DNA of 64,000 bases from Schistosoma haematobium (taxonomy: Eukaryota > Platyhelminthes > Trematoda > Strigeidida > Schistosomatidae). Both the position numbers and the translations under genes were made by a program. A model generated the notes under the pieces. It searched no databases. It had not been told where the DNA came from and was given only the letters and a program-made list of their open reading frames with translations. Of the stretch, positions 10,805 to 23,100 are shown in pieces. Positions within the stretch are counted from its first letter, which is position 1; each line of letters starts with the position of its first letter. The DNA lies in assembly GCF_000699445.3 (NCBI RefSeq), contig NC_067198.1, positions 44,135,191 to 44,199,190 on the forward strand. The letters are read 5' to 3'.

Positions 10805-10960
10805 CGGGTGGATTTTGGGGAAATCCCCGAAGTCAAATGACCTCCACCAAGGTTTAGGGGAGTTTTTTTGGAAAGTATTAGGGAATTTCCTCAGATCTGG
10901 GGAAGTTTTGGGGTTATGGTGCCATTTCTCCAAAATTTTTCATAGTGGTTTCCCTAAAAC
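10805..10960 (+). repeat. Palindromic GGGGAAATCCCC repeat, copy 1
   Basis: TTTTGGGGAAATCCCC at about 10815-10830 is followed by GAAGTCAAATGACCT-CACCAAGGTTTAGGGGAG and two further G-run/C-run blocks up to about 10960. The same order is found at 28367-28436 with cleaner palindromes, so the two are diverged copies of one repeat. No coding potential; function unknown. Confidence 0.5.
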
Positions 10961-11239
10961 TGGGAGATTGGGGATTTACTTAACTTCACTTGAATTTCTA
11001 ACACATTTTTGGCCTAACTCCAAACGTCTCATGTATTCGTCTTCATTTCCATAACAAATCACACGATAACTGCAATCGATGTTAAAAACTGTACATGTCG
11101 AAATAAATTTATTGAAAAGAAATAAACGTCATATTGTACAACATTTTGGATAGCTGACATATGCTAGTGTATCGATGGCTATGTATTTTAATTGTAGTTG
11201 CCAAGCTAGCTTAAGCCGACAATAGAAGAGATTTTTCAC

Positions 11240-11896
11240 GGGTGAAACAGCGATTAAGGGGGGTGTTCAGACGAAACGGAATAAAATATAACGTAGAAAA
11301 CGCCTTCGACTACTTCACTCTCTATCCTTAGTTCAGATGTTGACGCAAACCAGTCCTGAAGCAACAACTTGCACTTAGAGGGAGAGAAGCGCATCCCAAA
11401 CATTCTGGCATTGTTGCTTAGTGCTACCAAAAGACTGCGTCTTCACCAAACACGACTATGTCATCTGCGTATTCTAAGTCGATATGTGGACCTCCTGGAA
11501 GGAGATCAATACCCGAAAATTCAGTCGACGAGAATGTTATTTCCATCAGTAGGTCTATGATGAAGTTAAACAGAAATGGAGAAAGTGGACAGCCTTGACG
11601 GACACCACTTGACGTTGCAAAAGTAGAAGACAGTTCGCCATAAGCCCTGACTCGACTAGTAGTGTTCGAGTAAAGAGCCTTCACAAGGTTTATGTACTTT
11701 TGGGGTACGCCTTTCAATGACAGACACTGCCAAAGAACCTGTCGATTTACAGAGTAAAATGCTGCTTTCAAGTCAAGAAAGACCACCATTGTCGGACGTC
11801 GACAAGTATGCCTGTCCTGAAACCTGACGGATGGTGAATATGTGGTCGATGTAGCCACGACCACTAAAATCTCTTTTGTTAGCAATATCACATCCG
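11240..11896 (-). pseudogene. RTE-clade reverse transcriptase fragment
   Basis: Minus-strand RT core spread over at least three frames. Landmarks from 11896 downward: GRGYIDHIFTIRQV (frame of 11773-11973), VVFLDLKAAFYSVNR, LSLKGVPQKYINLVKALYSN, SSGVRQGCPLSPFLFNFIIDLLME (11590-11640) and LEYADDIVVFGED (11440-11480, catalytic YADD intact), then FGMRFSPSKCKLLLQDW and ELRIESEVVE. The GVRQGCPLSP-YADD pair and the following motif are typical of RTE elements. It is truncated at both ends and abuts family A at about 11897 in opposite orientation. Confidence 0.8.
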
Positions 11897-12480
11897 ACCG
11901 TTGTTGCTACCTTGACGTGGTGGTTGGGCTTGTCTATCGTGATGAAGCAACCGAGCCATACTGGCTGGAACAACTGTTCCTCAAGGTCCTATCATGTCAG
12001 ACAGGTCGGTTGAAGAGCGGTAAGACTAGAAGCAACAAACCCAATGTCCGAAGGTAAAGTCGTACTGCTGACTGTACAGAGGTGTGGCAGCAGTAAGGTG
12101 TTTCCTTCAGACAACCAGCATGACAGCGATGCTGCCTTCTCACAAGGAGAGGTGGGGTTAGAAAAGGTCGACCCTAAAAATGCACACCTCGCCTTATCCC
12201 ACGGATATCCGTCCCCGGCGGTAAGGTCTCAACAAGTACGGAGCTAACACAAAAATCACCCATAGAAAAGTCGTGTGTGACCAACCTCAAGCAGTTGTCC
12301 CTTGGGTACTGCGGTCACGCTCTCAGGTCACTAAGACCACCTCTAATCCAATTTCCTTTTCAGGTACCTCCAGAAGAACCCTTCCACGGTGTGGGCAACC
12401 GGGAAGTGATAACCGCCCTCATACCTCTAACAGCCCTCAAGACTGAGCAATATCACATCCCAGCTGTAGGTCATGCTAGT
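11897..12480 (+). repeat. Family A dispersed repeat (about 0.56 kb), copy A1
   Basis: Begins CCGACCGTTGTTGCTACCTTGACGTGG, includes CCATGTCAGACAGGTCGGTTGA, GTGTTTCCTTCAGACAACCAGCAT, GGTCGACCCTAAAAATGCACA, CAAGCAGTTGTCCCTTGGG and ends ACCGCCCTCATACCTCTAACAGC. Three clear copies (A1, 24692-25700 split, 45284-45845) and one degenerate (26430-26680). Copies at 45284 and 11897 are still very similar. No ORF is shared; a CTGACTGACT run ends copy A3, reminiscent of a non-LTR tail. Parent element unknown. Confidence 0.65.
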
Positions 12481-12484
12481 TTTC

Positions 12485-13169
12485 TCATCATAGTTATCCT
12501 GTAGTGCAAAAGCACGTGTAGAAAAGTTTACACTCGTGTCAGCTCTTATGTCGTTCCACACATGTACGCTTTATTTTGATCTTATTATATACTGAAAGTA
12601 GATATTTAAAAAGTATTACTCAGAGAGATTGATACATAATGCACACATGCGTCTTCAGGATTTTTAGCCGCTTCTGACGCGTGCGTTGTAGCATATTACG
12701 AACGTATTCCCATTAACATAATGAAGGAAAGCTAACTCAATTCGTGGGGTTCGTTTCTTTTTCACCATCCTTAGTAATCCCTCGCACTATAGTGCTTCGA
12801 TAGGTACTGTTCATTCCTAACATTAGTGTAATCGAGGTTGCCCCCAGCAGAAATGTGTGTCGGAAATTAAGAAATATGGGCTTTGCGTCATCATTGGCGA
12901 CCAGCGGCTGTATGTAAACCTGTCATACATTGCTTATCGCTACTTCCCCCTTTGCTTATGTTCATTAATCAGTATTGTTTGCGATCACTGCATGAGCCCG
13001 AAAATATTTACACATGATTTGACTTTACTACTTGCTACTATTAGATACCTAAAAAATTTCATCTAAATTATTTCAGACTACATTTTTAACTAATTACTTG
13101 GACATATTCGTGCAATCTCATTCATAACACAATCGCTCTCGAGAACCGTCGATGGACATTTGATCAGTG
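12485..13169. other. Upstream flank of DPH3; no repeat seen
   Basis: AT-rich intergenic DNA without sequences that recur elsewhere in the window. The DPH3 promoter must lie here, but no TATA box or other site can be defended by eye. Confidence 0.4.
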
Positions 13170-13482
13170 ATGTCTGTATTTCATGATGAAATAGAAATCG
13201 AGGATATGGAGTATGATGAAGAATCTGAAACGTATTCCTATCCTTGTCCGTGTGGTGATCGATTCCTGATTACCAAGGTTAGGTTATTTTATAGAGTTCT
13301 AAGTTATTCGTTCTGTAGGAGGATTTATTGTGTGGTGATGATATAGCACGATGTCCAAGCTGTTCTCTTTACGTGCGTGTTATCTATGATATGGTAAGTT
13401 CGATTTGCTTTAATCTGATACACTTTAGGAAAATGTACTTCCCAACCTGAAAGAATCATCAGCTGAAATAATGGTTTCCTAA
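13170..13482 (+). CDS. DPH3: Diphthamide biosynthesis protein 3 (CSL zinc-finger protein)
   Basis: 78 residues in three exons: 13170-13277, 13319-13393, 13429-13482. Introns of 41 and 35 nt have GT-AG ends and both fall between codons. DPH3 is a small iron/zinc-binding electron carrier that serves the DPH1-DPH2 radical step of diphthamide formation on elongation factor 2, and in yeast also Elongator-dependent tRNA modification, in the cytosol. Seen here: the family start SVFHDE-EIEDM-YDE, then YPCPCGD (Cys26, Cys28) and ARCPSCSL (Cys48, Cys51), giving the four metal ligands and the CSL signature, then VRVIYD. Length is close to the family norm of about 80. The ATG is chosen because the conserved N-terminus starts there. 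The 3' end faces ALG2, with 500 bp between stop codons. Confidence 0.93.
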
Positions 13483-13982
13483 AGAATTTCTCTCTAATAA
13501 TTCCAAACAAATCTCAACCGGCAAACATTTCTCAAATTCGTTCTTTTGAGTCATGATCACTATAAGAACCTCATGAACGACCTTAACCTAAGCCATTTTC
13601 ATCGGTTTTCAAAAAACTAACTTTCAGTTCATATTTTTCTACTTATTTTTCATCAAATACAATTGACTAATCTGGTGTGTTTTACATATTTTATATTATT
13701 TGATACATCAAAACGTGTATGCTGTTGTAATTAGTACAAACAAGACTTGAAATTTAGAGTTACTTGTATTCTTCACTTGTGCAGTATGATGAAAATTACC
13801 TAAGTGTAAATGTATGTTGACCTATACAAATAAACGGTCCAATGAGAAAGTTTTGATAAACAGCATTTTACCAAAATTAAGTACATGAAAACACTGCAAG
13901 TATTTACTTTGCCTTGCAATGAAAAACAACTAAGTATTTGAGGAAAAATAAATCAAATAATTTTGCATGTAAACAACTATTT

Positions 13983-14121
13983 CTATCCTTGGTCTTCATT
14001 TATTAAATCAGTCACGACTGTTTGCAATACTCTTTTAAAAGTTATAGATGAAAATTTCTCACGAACACGTTCACATCCTGCCTTCCCCAAACGATCTGCA
14101 AGCTCTGGATCATTTACAAAT
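13983..14121 (-). CDS. ALG2: ALG2 exon 6 (codons 388-433 and stop)
   Basis: Acceptor TTATTTCAG/A; reads FVNDPELADRLGKAGCERV then REKFSSITF, the C-terminal helices seen in ALG2 proteins, with TAG at 13983-13985. The 500 bp down to the DPH3 stop must hold both 3' UTRs; AATAAA occurs near 13828 and 13947. Confidence 0.88.
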
Positions 14122-17100
14122 CTGAAATAAACACAATTATTTTCTTAGAGCCTAGCGAATTTGAATAAGACAGAAAGGTATTATTTAGTGCTAGGATAAT
14201 TAAAGTCGATTTGCAAATGATTATCAGTTGTTTTGAAGTTTGTCGTAGTCCTTGAATTGTATTATCATCCTCCAAACCTCAAAATCACATAAAATTTGTT
14301 TTTCAATTGAGCTAAAACGATCCATACGAAAGTACAATAGTTATTTAAGTGATCGCATATCCTGTATTGGTGCTTAACTTGACAACTTAAAGTGTAGTCA
14401 AAACCGTAGACCATCCAAGTTGCTGGGAGACTAATAAAGTCGATGCAATAGCTTACCTGGGTTTAATTGAAAAAAATAACTTAACTCTAATCAGCAGACA
14501 TGAATCAAGGCCACTGGGAGGACAAGGTAATATGTGGAACATCAATCACAGACTTAAATACTCAGATCTGAAGTTCCTGAGAGCTGATGACATTACTCCA
14601 GTACCCAAAATAAGGTAGGAGAATCGGGATTTTAACCAAGATATTAAAGTATTAAGCTGTAGGACATGAACATATATCATACATTAGTGTATAACTAAGT
14701 GGGGAAATTGGGTTGAGCGTAGACTATGCTTCGGTCCGGGCACCTGGGTAGTATTCCACCCCTCACATAAATGGGATGTGGTGCATATCTATTTGGTACC
14801 TCCTTGTAACGATGTTCATGTGTTTAAATAAATCGTGAACATCTACTCAGGTGGTCAGAACATATACACTGACCAGGATAAGAATAGGTTGTAAAGAGCG
14901 ACCGAATCAATTTCTAGTACCAGTTTATCAAGTATTGGTTTTTGGGGTATCGCAGACTTCGTGATTGAGATCTGAAAAGTAATCATGATTTGTGGTTGAA
15001 AACCTGTTAGGCCTGGAGATCAAGTGCAACCACAAATACGCACTCATGAATTTTTCTAAATTTTTACGCTAATATTAACTCATACTTCAATACAGCTGCT
15101 GCATTCAATGTATTTAGGACAAACCGGAAGAAAAGTAGGTTTACTTCTAATTCGTATAACACACAGTTCCCCAATTTTAGATGAGTAATCTAGATGGAAG
15201 CACATACATTACTTGACCTTGTTATGTTATATTGTTTATATAAGGCTTCACCATAATTAGCGCAATGAATCCACCCTAATCAATTTCAGTCATTCTTATA
15301 CACCTCTATTTTGAATGCGATCGCATGGAAACCGAGCAGAAGATATCTCAGGTACGGCGATTTGGGAGCCTTTATCTCCGTTTCCGATGATGCTTGACAA
15401 ACACTTGTAATCTAAGTACTACACAGTACAAACGCTGACAGCAGAATAGCGCCACATCCAGTTCGTGAAGAGTTTTACGCATTCAATATAACAATGTCTA
15501 CCTCGTTATAATTGGTTATCATCTACTTCGCGTTTGTAAATAAATAACAAAATTATTTGGTCATTCCATCAACAAAAAATATATGAAGCGTACTTGCTAA
15601 GATAGGTAGCCATAGTTTGCGGAAGTTGTTTTATTGGGTGCACTGTACATAGAAATCCTGTAGAACCATGCAAAACAGTTTCTTTAGGACCACCAGAATC
15701 CAATGCAATAACTGCTCGAGACAACGACATTGCTTCAATAGGGACAATTCCAAAATGTTCCTTATCTGGGGTGTAAATTACCGCATCACTGGAGGCAATT
15801 AACAGAGGTTTGATTTCGGATGAACAAGAACGCATGAAAGTGACATTTTCTGAAACCTGCAAAAATGTGCTCAATTCATTACTGATTAAACGTTACATTT
15901 CTTTAATTTGACGAGTTTATTCAAACGATTACAACACAAAGAAACATTTCATTATTTTTTCAGTACTTGTATTTATTTAACACATTAATTCTGAGAAAAT
16001 CCGCTAAACACGGTTTTCGATTAACTGATAGCTGCTCTTCAATCTAGGTCGGTTTGATATCTAATTGAAATACAAGGTTCGGTCTGTTTAGGACGAGACA
16101 TTCGCTGGCGAATCGATACAATGAACCAATCAGACATCAGCCAGATAGTAAGCACACGCCATTGTAGAATGTATGGTTTACTTTTCTACAACATGAGATA
16201 CGCCATTGGTTTGACGTATGGCATAGACTTTTAAGAGACAAACATATATTCATGAATGTACATTCATCTCTTCATTAGATTTAGCTAATAAAACTTTCCT
16301 CTCACTCAGGTAGCCATTTGGGCTTCCATATAGAAAGCTTTTGTATGAATATCAGAACCAGATACCACACAAACAAAAATCAAGTTTGGCGCATATCAGA
16401 ACATAGTCCAAATCCAGATAAGTGCTCCAAGAGATGGTGCTTTGTATAAGTCCGCCCCAGAAGTAGTTGATTTCAATATTATCAATCTGAATGTAGATTT
16501 GAGTTGCAGGATGATGCTGATTATCCCATTGAGGATGACTATTGGAAGTTGGTGCTGGACAGAAACTGTTCAAAGTCTCCTCGAAACTGCTGAGGTAGGA
16601 CCATGTTATTTGACCTACAAATGTTGTCTCGAAATTCGTTATCTTCTAAGTGTGAATCATCTTCAATTACCTTCAGTGGATAAATGTCTCTAATATTCGA
16701 AATACTTAAGATCGAAACTCCTGGCTTTGACCCTTTTTAATGGAGCCACAGACACACTCTACAAACCCCCTATACCAATAGTCAGTCAGCTACAACGTAG
16801 GACCAGGCACATATATGCATCGGTCCAGGTTGCCATACCTCATTAGCACAGCAAGATTAACACCGGATTCATAGGAGTGGTTAGGTCAAATATGAATCAT
16901 AGTATGTATGACATTTTTAAATACTAGACTTCTAGTCAATTTATAATTCATTGTTCCTATCCCTTTACTCATATATAAATATGTAGTTTAATCGATGATA
17001 GTCGAAGGTGGGAAATCACACTAACTAAGCTCGATCTTTTACTGATTTAAACCACCTTTACCAAAGAAGTGTGAAATACACACCAGATCATAAGTACAAT

Positions 17101-20100
17101 TAATTGGATAATTAACTTGCTACTACATCCATATTTATACCAAGTTAACCAAGAGTATTTAGCAATTGAATAGTAAGAATTTTCTTCAATACTAAACCTT
17201 GAACTATTAAAAAGTGAATCAGAACTGTGATTTGAAGAGTCAGTTATCTGACCAAATAAGTAAATACACCTTACAACATAATGCAAGACAGAAACTTAGA
17301 TTAATGTTGTATGACTTGATCATCAATGTTTCAAGTCACGGAATAAAGTTATGCTATGGATTAATATACAAATTGTTAATCACCCTAACACACTAGTAAT
17401 TGATATGTGTATACACCTTAGATTTTAATGGCTGATAGAAACTTATCTTAATCAATACGTTTGAAACACAAGACATACTTCTGTTCAGTCCCCGAGCTTT
17501 ACCAACCGGAAGCTGTAAACGACCTACAATTTTGTAATGTCCCGACATTTGTTAACGGAATAGAATCTGGAAACATTTTTTGAGCAGTATGTATCATGTC
17601 GTTCAGTTCTGCAGGAAGACCTTTGTCGTAACTTAAGTGATGTGTGGGTTTGTATTTCAGCGTGTAAATGCATGTTTTGATAACGAACGATAAGTAAAAT
17701 TGCAATGACATAGGATTTAAATCCGTTAATCTGATAAAAACCTGGCTATTGAAAGTCAGTCAGTCAAACTCAACATAGAGCCTGTCACGTATGTACATCG
17801 GCTCAAGTTGTCACACCATTAGCACAGAAAGGTGGAATTGTCAGGTCAATTTCCAGAGTAGTAGGGTTAGTGACAATATTAATGTTAACAGAAAGGATTA
17901 GACATAGAAGATAGAATTCAAAGAAATATAAACCAATGAAGTAAAAAGTTATGAGGAATTCGAAAACTTAGAATGTAGTGGAAAACAAAAAACTAATGTG
18001 CCTGGATTAATGCAAACGATTTCGAACCATGTCGTTCAAAGTCTTTAACTATTGGTCACGATAATCATGAGGATCTCAACCATACAGTGTACACCTTTTA
18101 ACATGGCTCAGTCTACTTGTCAATTCCGTCATAGACTGGTAGTCGGAGAAGTGAACTAATGGTTAAGAAGTTTGCCCCCAAATACCCTGGTACGGCCGAG
18201 AGTGAGGAGAAGTCCGCTCTCCCTCTCCAAATGTTCTTACATGGTCACGCGTATATAGCCTCTGTCAGGGAAGTCCTACTCACTGCCTCGTGGCATTACT
18301 GTTGTTCACGAAGTTGAGAGGACGAAAAGCGAATGTCCGGCGCTTTAACCGGGTTGGTGGACATGGAGAGTCCACCTAGGGGTGTTGGTTGGAAAACCCA
18401 GATTCTAAACCAATGGTGCACATGGGCTCCGGTATCCTGAAGGGACAAATGACGTATGAACCAATCGTTGGTCACCGGCTTCCATGGGTGGACTGCATCT
18501 CCTTACGATGCTCCACTGCCTTGTGGATCAGACCTCCAGGTCGAAGGCTCTGGGTGTGGTTCCCTAAAAACCACCTGCTTCGGTTTGGGCACCCGGGCAG
18601 TGCCACAGCCCTCACACATATCAAATGAGATTTGTGTGGCGCATATGTATTTGGTGTGATAAAATAAAATAAATAAATAAGAAGTTTAACTTGCTACTAT
18701 TAGAGCACGAGTTTAATTTCTACCCGACTTGAGCAATCAGAGTAGTATCATTGACTCTCACATACAGAGTGTAACTCAAATTCCAGTACATAAATCTATA
18801 TCCGATGAGTTACAAAGCAAAACAATCTGGGAAGTGCTTTGAACTCAATCAAATCAATTTCCCAATCAAAGCTAAAATGTGATTAATTTTTAAAAAAAAC
18901 GTATTTGTCATTATTCACATACTTTCAGCGTTTGTGACAAGCTAACCAACTCGGTATAATACTCTACATTTTCAATAACACGACGATCATAACCTCCAGC
19001 TATGATTAAATGAACATTTTCCGGTTTTATTTCAACGGTTGAATCAATAAGCTTATCCCAATGTGTGATCAAGTATTCTATGTAAAGAAAATGGTGTATA
19101 AATAACAAAATGAATAGTTTGTTTTTTTCTTAGTGTAAGTTATTTTTTGTAATCAAATAATGACAAAATTAATAAAATAGTGACAGTTGCACGTTACAAC
19201 ATTGAACAATAGTTATAATATAATGAAGAAATTAACAAGTGGGGAAAATAATTAAAACAAAATGGACATTTGTCAAAACTTGCGCGCCAATTACACAGAT
19301 GATACTATGTGTAAAAATGATATTTGAAATAATATCGATTGAAATTCAAATACTTTCGTTTCCTCCAGAAAATTCATTCGAGCTACTTAGGGAATATAAT
19401 CGAAGACAAATAGGATTTAAGACGTGAATGTGTATACGTGCTACTGTTCTTAGAGTTTAGTGGGCGTATGAAGCCACGGACAGGAACAAAATAGTCATTT
19501 AGTTGATTATACAACCAAAGGTACATAAAAGTAAGTTAAGTTGGTCGAAGTATAGGTTGATTAAAAATAAACGGACTGTGCTTTTACTTGTTAAACAACA
19601 ACTTCCAGAGTGTAGCTAACTGTATTCTGTCCATTCTGACCACACTATTCTGACTCGTCCAGACATGAAACGCTTGAGCCGTTGGCCTTCCTTTATGACA
19701 GCCAGAAAGTCCCTGAAGTTTTATTTATTTGAACATATAAATATTAGTACAAAGGGGCATTGAATATATATGCTCAATACAATTCACTTGATTTGTGTGT
19801 GTGCTATGATACTGCCCGGGTACCGAAACCGTAGCAGGTGAAGGTCTAACCCATAAGGCAGTGGAGCATCATAAGGAGATGCAGTCCCATGGCAGCCGGT
19901 GACCAACAATTGGTTCATACGCTAATTGTTTCCTTAGGATCCTGAAGTCCATGTGCACCATTAGTTTGGAATCTGGGTTCTCCAACCAACTCCCCTAGGT
20001 GGATCCTCCGTGTCCACCAACCCGGTTAAAGCGCCGGATATTCGCTTTTCGTCCTCTCAATTTCGTAAGCAACACCCCCGCTGCGAGGCAGTGAGTAGAA

Positions 20101-23100
20101 CTTCCCTGTCGGTGACTGCATACGCGCGGCCATGTGAGAGCATTTGGAGAGAGAGAGAGCTGACTCTCCTTACCCTCGGCCGTACCAGGGGATTTCGGGG
20201 CTTTTAGTTGCTCCAAATTCAACCTTGTGTCACGTTTTTAACGTCTATCGTGCAGATGCCGATTTGTTCTCAGGCTTCTTGATCTTTCTGGAATTTGCGA
20301 ACATGTTTCAAACATTGTCTATGTTTCGTTACATTTACATTCAGCTGTATAGATGTTTCTCACACAAATACAGTATTAATTTGAGACAATTTTGTTCTTC
20401 TTCTTTGGATAACCTATCCACAATTTCCATTTATATCAACCTAACAGCATCACTAGCAAGAAAATAAACTCTTGTGATGTGTTTATTTAAAATTCTTTAG
20501 AATTTCTTACGATGCTTCTTTAAAAAACAGAACGACTATAGTGTTTTCCCATTCTCTCTGTAAACACATTTTCTATGATCTTGTGCAGGAACTCTTCAGA
20601 GCAATCATTTATATACAACATTAAATTTAAGTCGATCTGCTTGTTTTCGGTCTCCATAACAAGGTTATTGCTTCTATTTATTAAGTTTCTAGCAACTGCA
20701 ACTCATCAATTTATGCCTAACAACATACTTTCAATTCAACAACAAAATCTACGAACAAACGAAAGGGACACCAATGGGATCACCAATATCAGGATTGATC
20801 GCAGAGGCAGTGATGCAAAGACTAGAAGCCGCTATATTACCAGTGATCAAACCAAAAATTTGGATTCGCTATGTAGACGACACCTTCGTCATCGTCAAAA
20901 AGAATGAACTAGAAAACACTTACAACCTGATCAACAACGTCTTCGATGACATCAAGTTCACCATGGAACAGGAGTCAAACAACCAACTAGCATTCTTGGA
21001 TATATTGATCACTAGAACCGACACAGGAAAACTGGAAACTCAAGTATATAGGAAACCGACCCATACGGATCAAATTCTCAACTACAATAGCAACAACCCC
21101 AGAGCTCACAAAATCAACTGCGTACACAATTTGTTCAAGAGGGCGAGGACACACTACAGCACACTGGTAGCACGAAGAAATGAAGAGAAATACCTAAAGG
21201 ATGTATTTCAGAAGAACGGCTACCCCATCAACTTCATCAAAAAATACCAACCGCACGCAGCATTAGAACTCAAGTCAAGCACAAAAATCAACAAAAGGAT
21301 CACCCTACCATATATACAAGGAATATCAGAAACCGCGATGAGACTGCTGAAAACCTTCTGAATAGGTGTGGCACACAAACCGACAAAATCACTACAATCA
21401 ATCTTATGCAAACCAAAAGATGAAATAACAAAGGAAAACAAATCAAACATCATCTACAAAATAAATTGTGCCAACTGCGAAAAACACTACATCGGACAAA
21501 GCGGACGCCCCCTTCACTTTCGCCTACATGAACATCAATTAGCAGTCAAACGGCATGATATCTCTTCACTTATATCAATACACGTGGACAACTGCGGACA
21601 CTCATTCGATTGGAAAAATGTGGAAATCTTAGACAGAGGAAACTCCAAAAACACCAGAGAATTTTTAGAAGCCTGGCACTCAGGTCAATCAGCAATCAAC
21701 AAGCATATTGAAATCAATCCAATTTATCAACCAATCAGAAAAATCACGCACAAACATAAGAACAAAAATCAAAACAATGGGAGACACAACCAAAACAAGG
21801 AAGTAAACAACGACAAATTTAAGGTCAATAAGAACCAATCAACGTCGAGGTGCACAGAACAAGCTTTGAGACACATATGGAGAAATTCAAACACTTCACT
21901 TCTATTTGAAGTTTGTGCTGATGATGTCGTTCAGAAGAACGATGAAAGCTCCACGACCAAACCATCCAGCTCAGAGAACAAAACTTCACCAAAATAGGTG
22001 CAAGTAAGTAAGCAATAAGAGTGAAGCACGAGATGAAAATTTATTTGAGAACAACATAATTTACTAAAGCAATATTTTGTTTAACTAGACAGTCACTTTC
22101 AAGATTTTAACCGTAACTATTCAATAGTCGCAACCATAAGTTATGGTAATTAGTATTGAAAAGATCCGCTATATCAGTTGATGGATTAATATTTGAAAAT
22201 TCAATAAAATAAAACTTGATGAAGTTATTCGGTCAATAGTTTTTCATGATACTCGTTTGTTCTGATCTAGTAGTCAAAATCCAGTCATTTTAATGCAAAA
22301 ATCTCGATATATAGATTAAAGTTTAATTTTTAGTGAAAAAAATATCGGTGCAAAAGTTTAGAAAAAAACTACAATATAGAGGACTTTAACACTTCGTTAC
22401 GTCCCGAAATGAATAGAGATAGTCAAATTAAGGGTACTGAAATATGTGAATTTGATTTGAACAGGAAGGATGCAACCTTTGTATGGCGTTCTTATACAGA
22501 TTAGAAAACGAGATGTATCTCCAATCTTGAGCAAACTAATACTCTTTGTGGATTTATAAGCGTACATCACTTAGTATTCCATTTAAACAAGTTAAGAATT
22601 GACTGCTTTTGACGTAACTGATTAATCTGTTCTTCGTGGTTTATCATAATACAGTAAAAAATATCTTGTTCAATCTAAATTAATTTTATTGAACACATAT
22701 TTAAATGGCTACAAAAACAAGTGAATTTCAATGGTCAAATAAGGTCACAGGATAGACAAATATCTTCCTCCATTGCGAAATATTTGGTTGAGATCAGCTA
22801 TAAGGTTGATATCAGGTCAGACTTTGTAATTTGGTACAAAGGTTCTCAAGGGCGTGTACTAAGGTTTATTGAAGCCTTGACTATACGAAAACGAGAACAT
22901 CCTTTATGTGTTTGAAAACAATTTTTCCTTACCCTTAACGTACCCTGGTAATACTGATTTATAATCCAGAGTAGTTTTGACATTGTTTTTGTGTACTTTA
23001 TTATTACTATTATTATTATTATCTTTGTTTCCATTTACCATTTAATTTGTCTGGTTGACCTTTTATTTTCATATATGATGGGTGTGATCGTATTGTTGGA

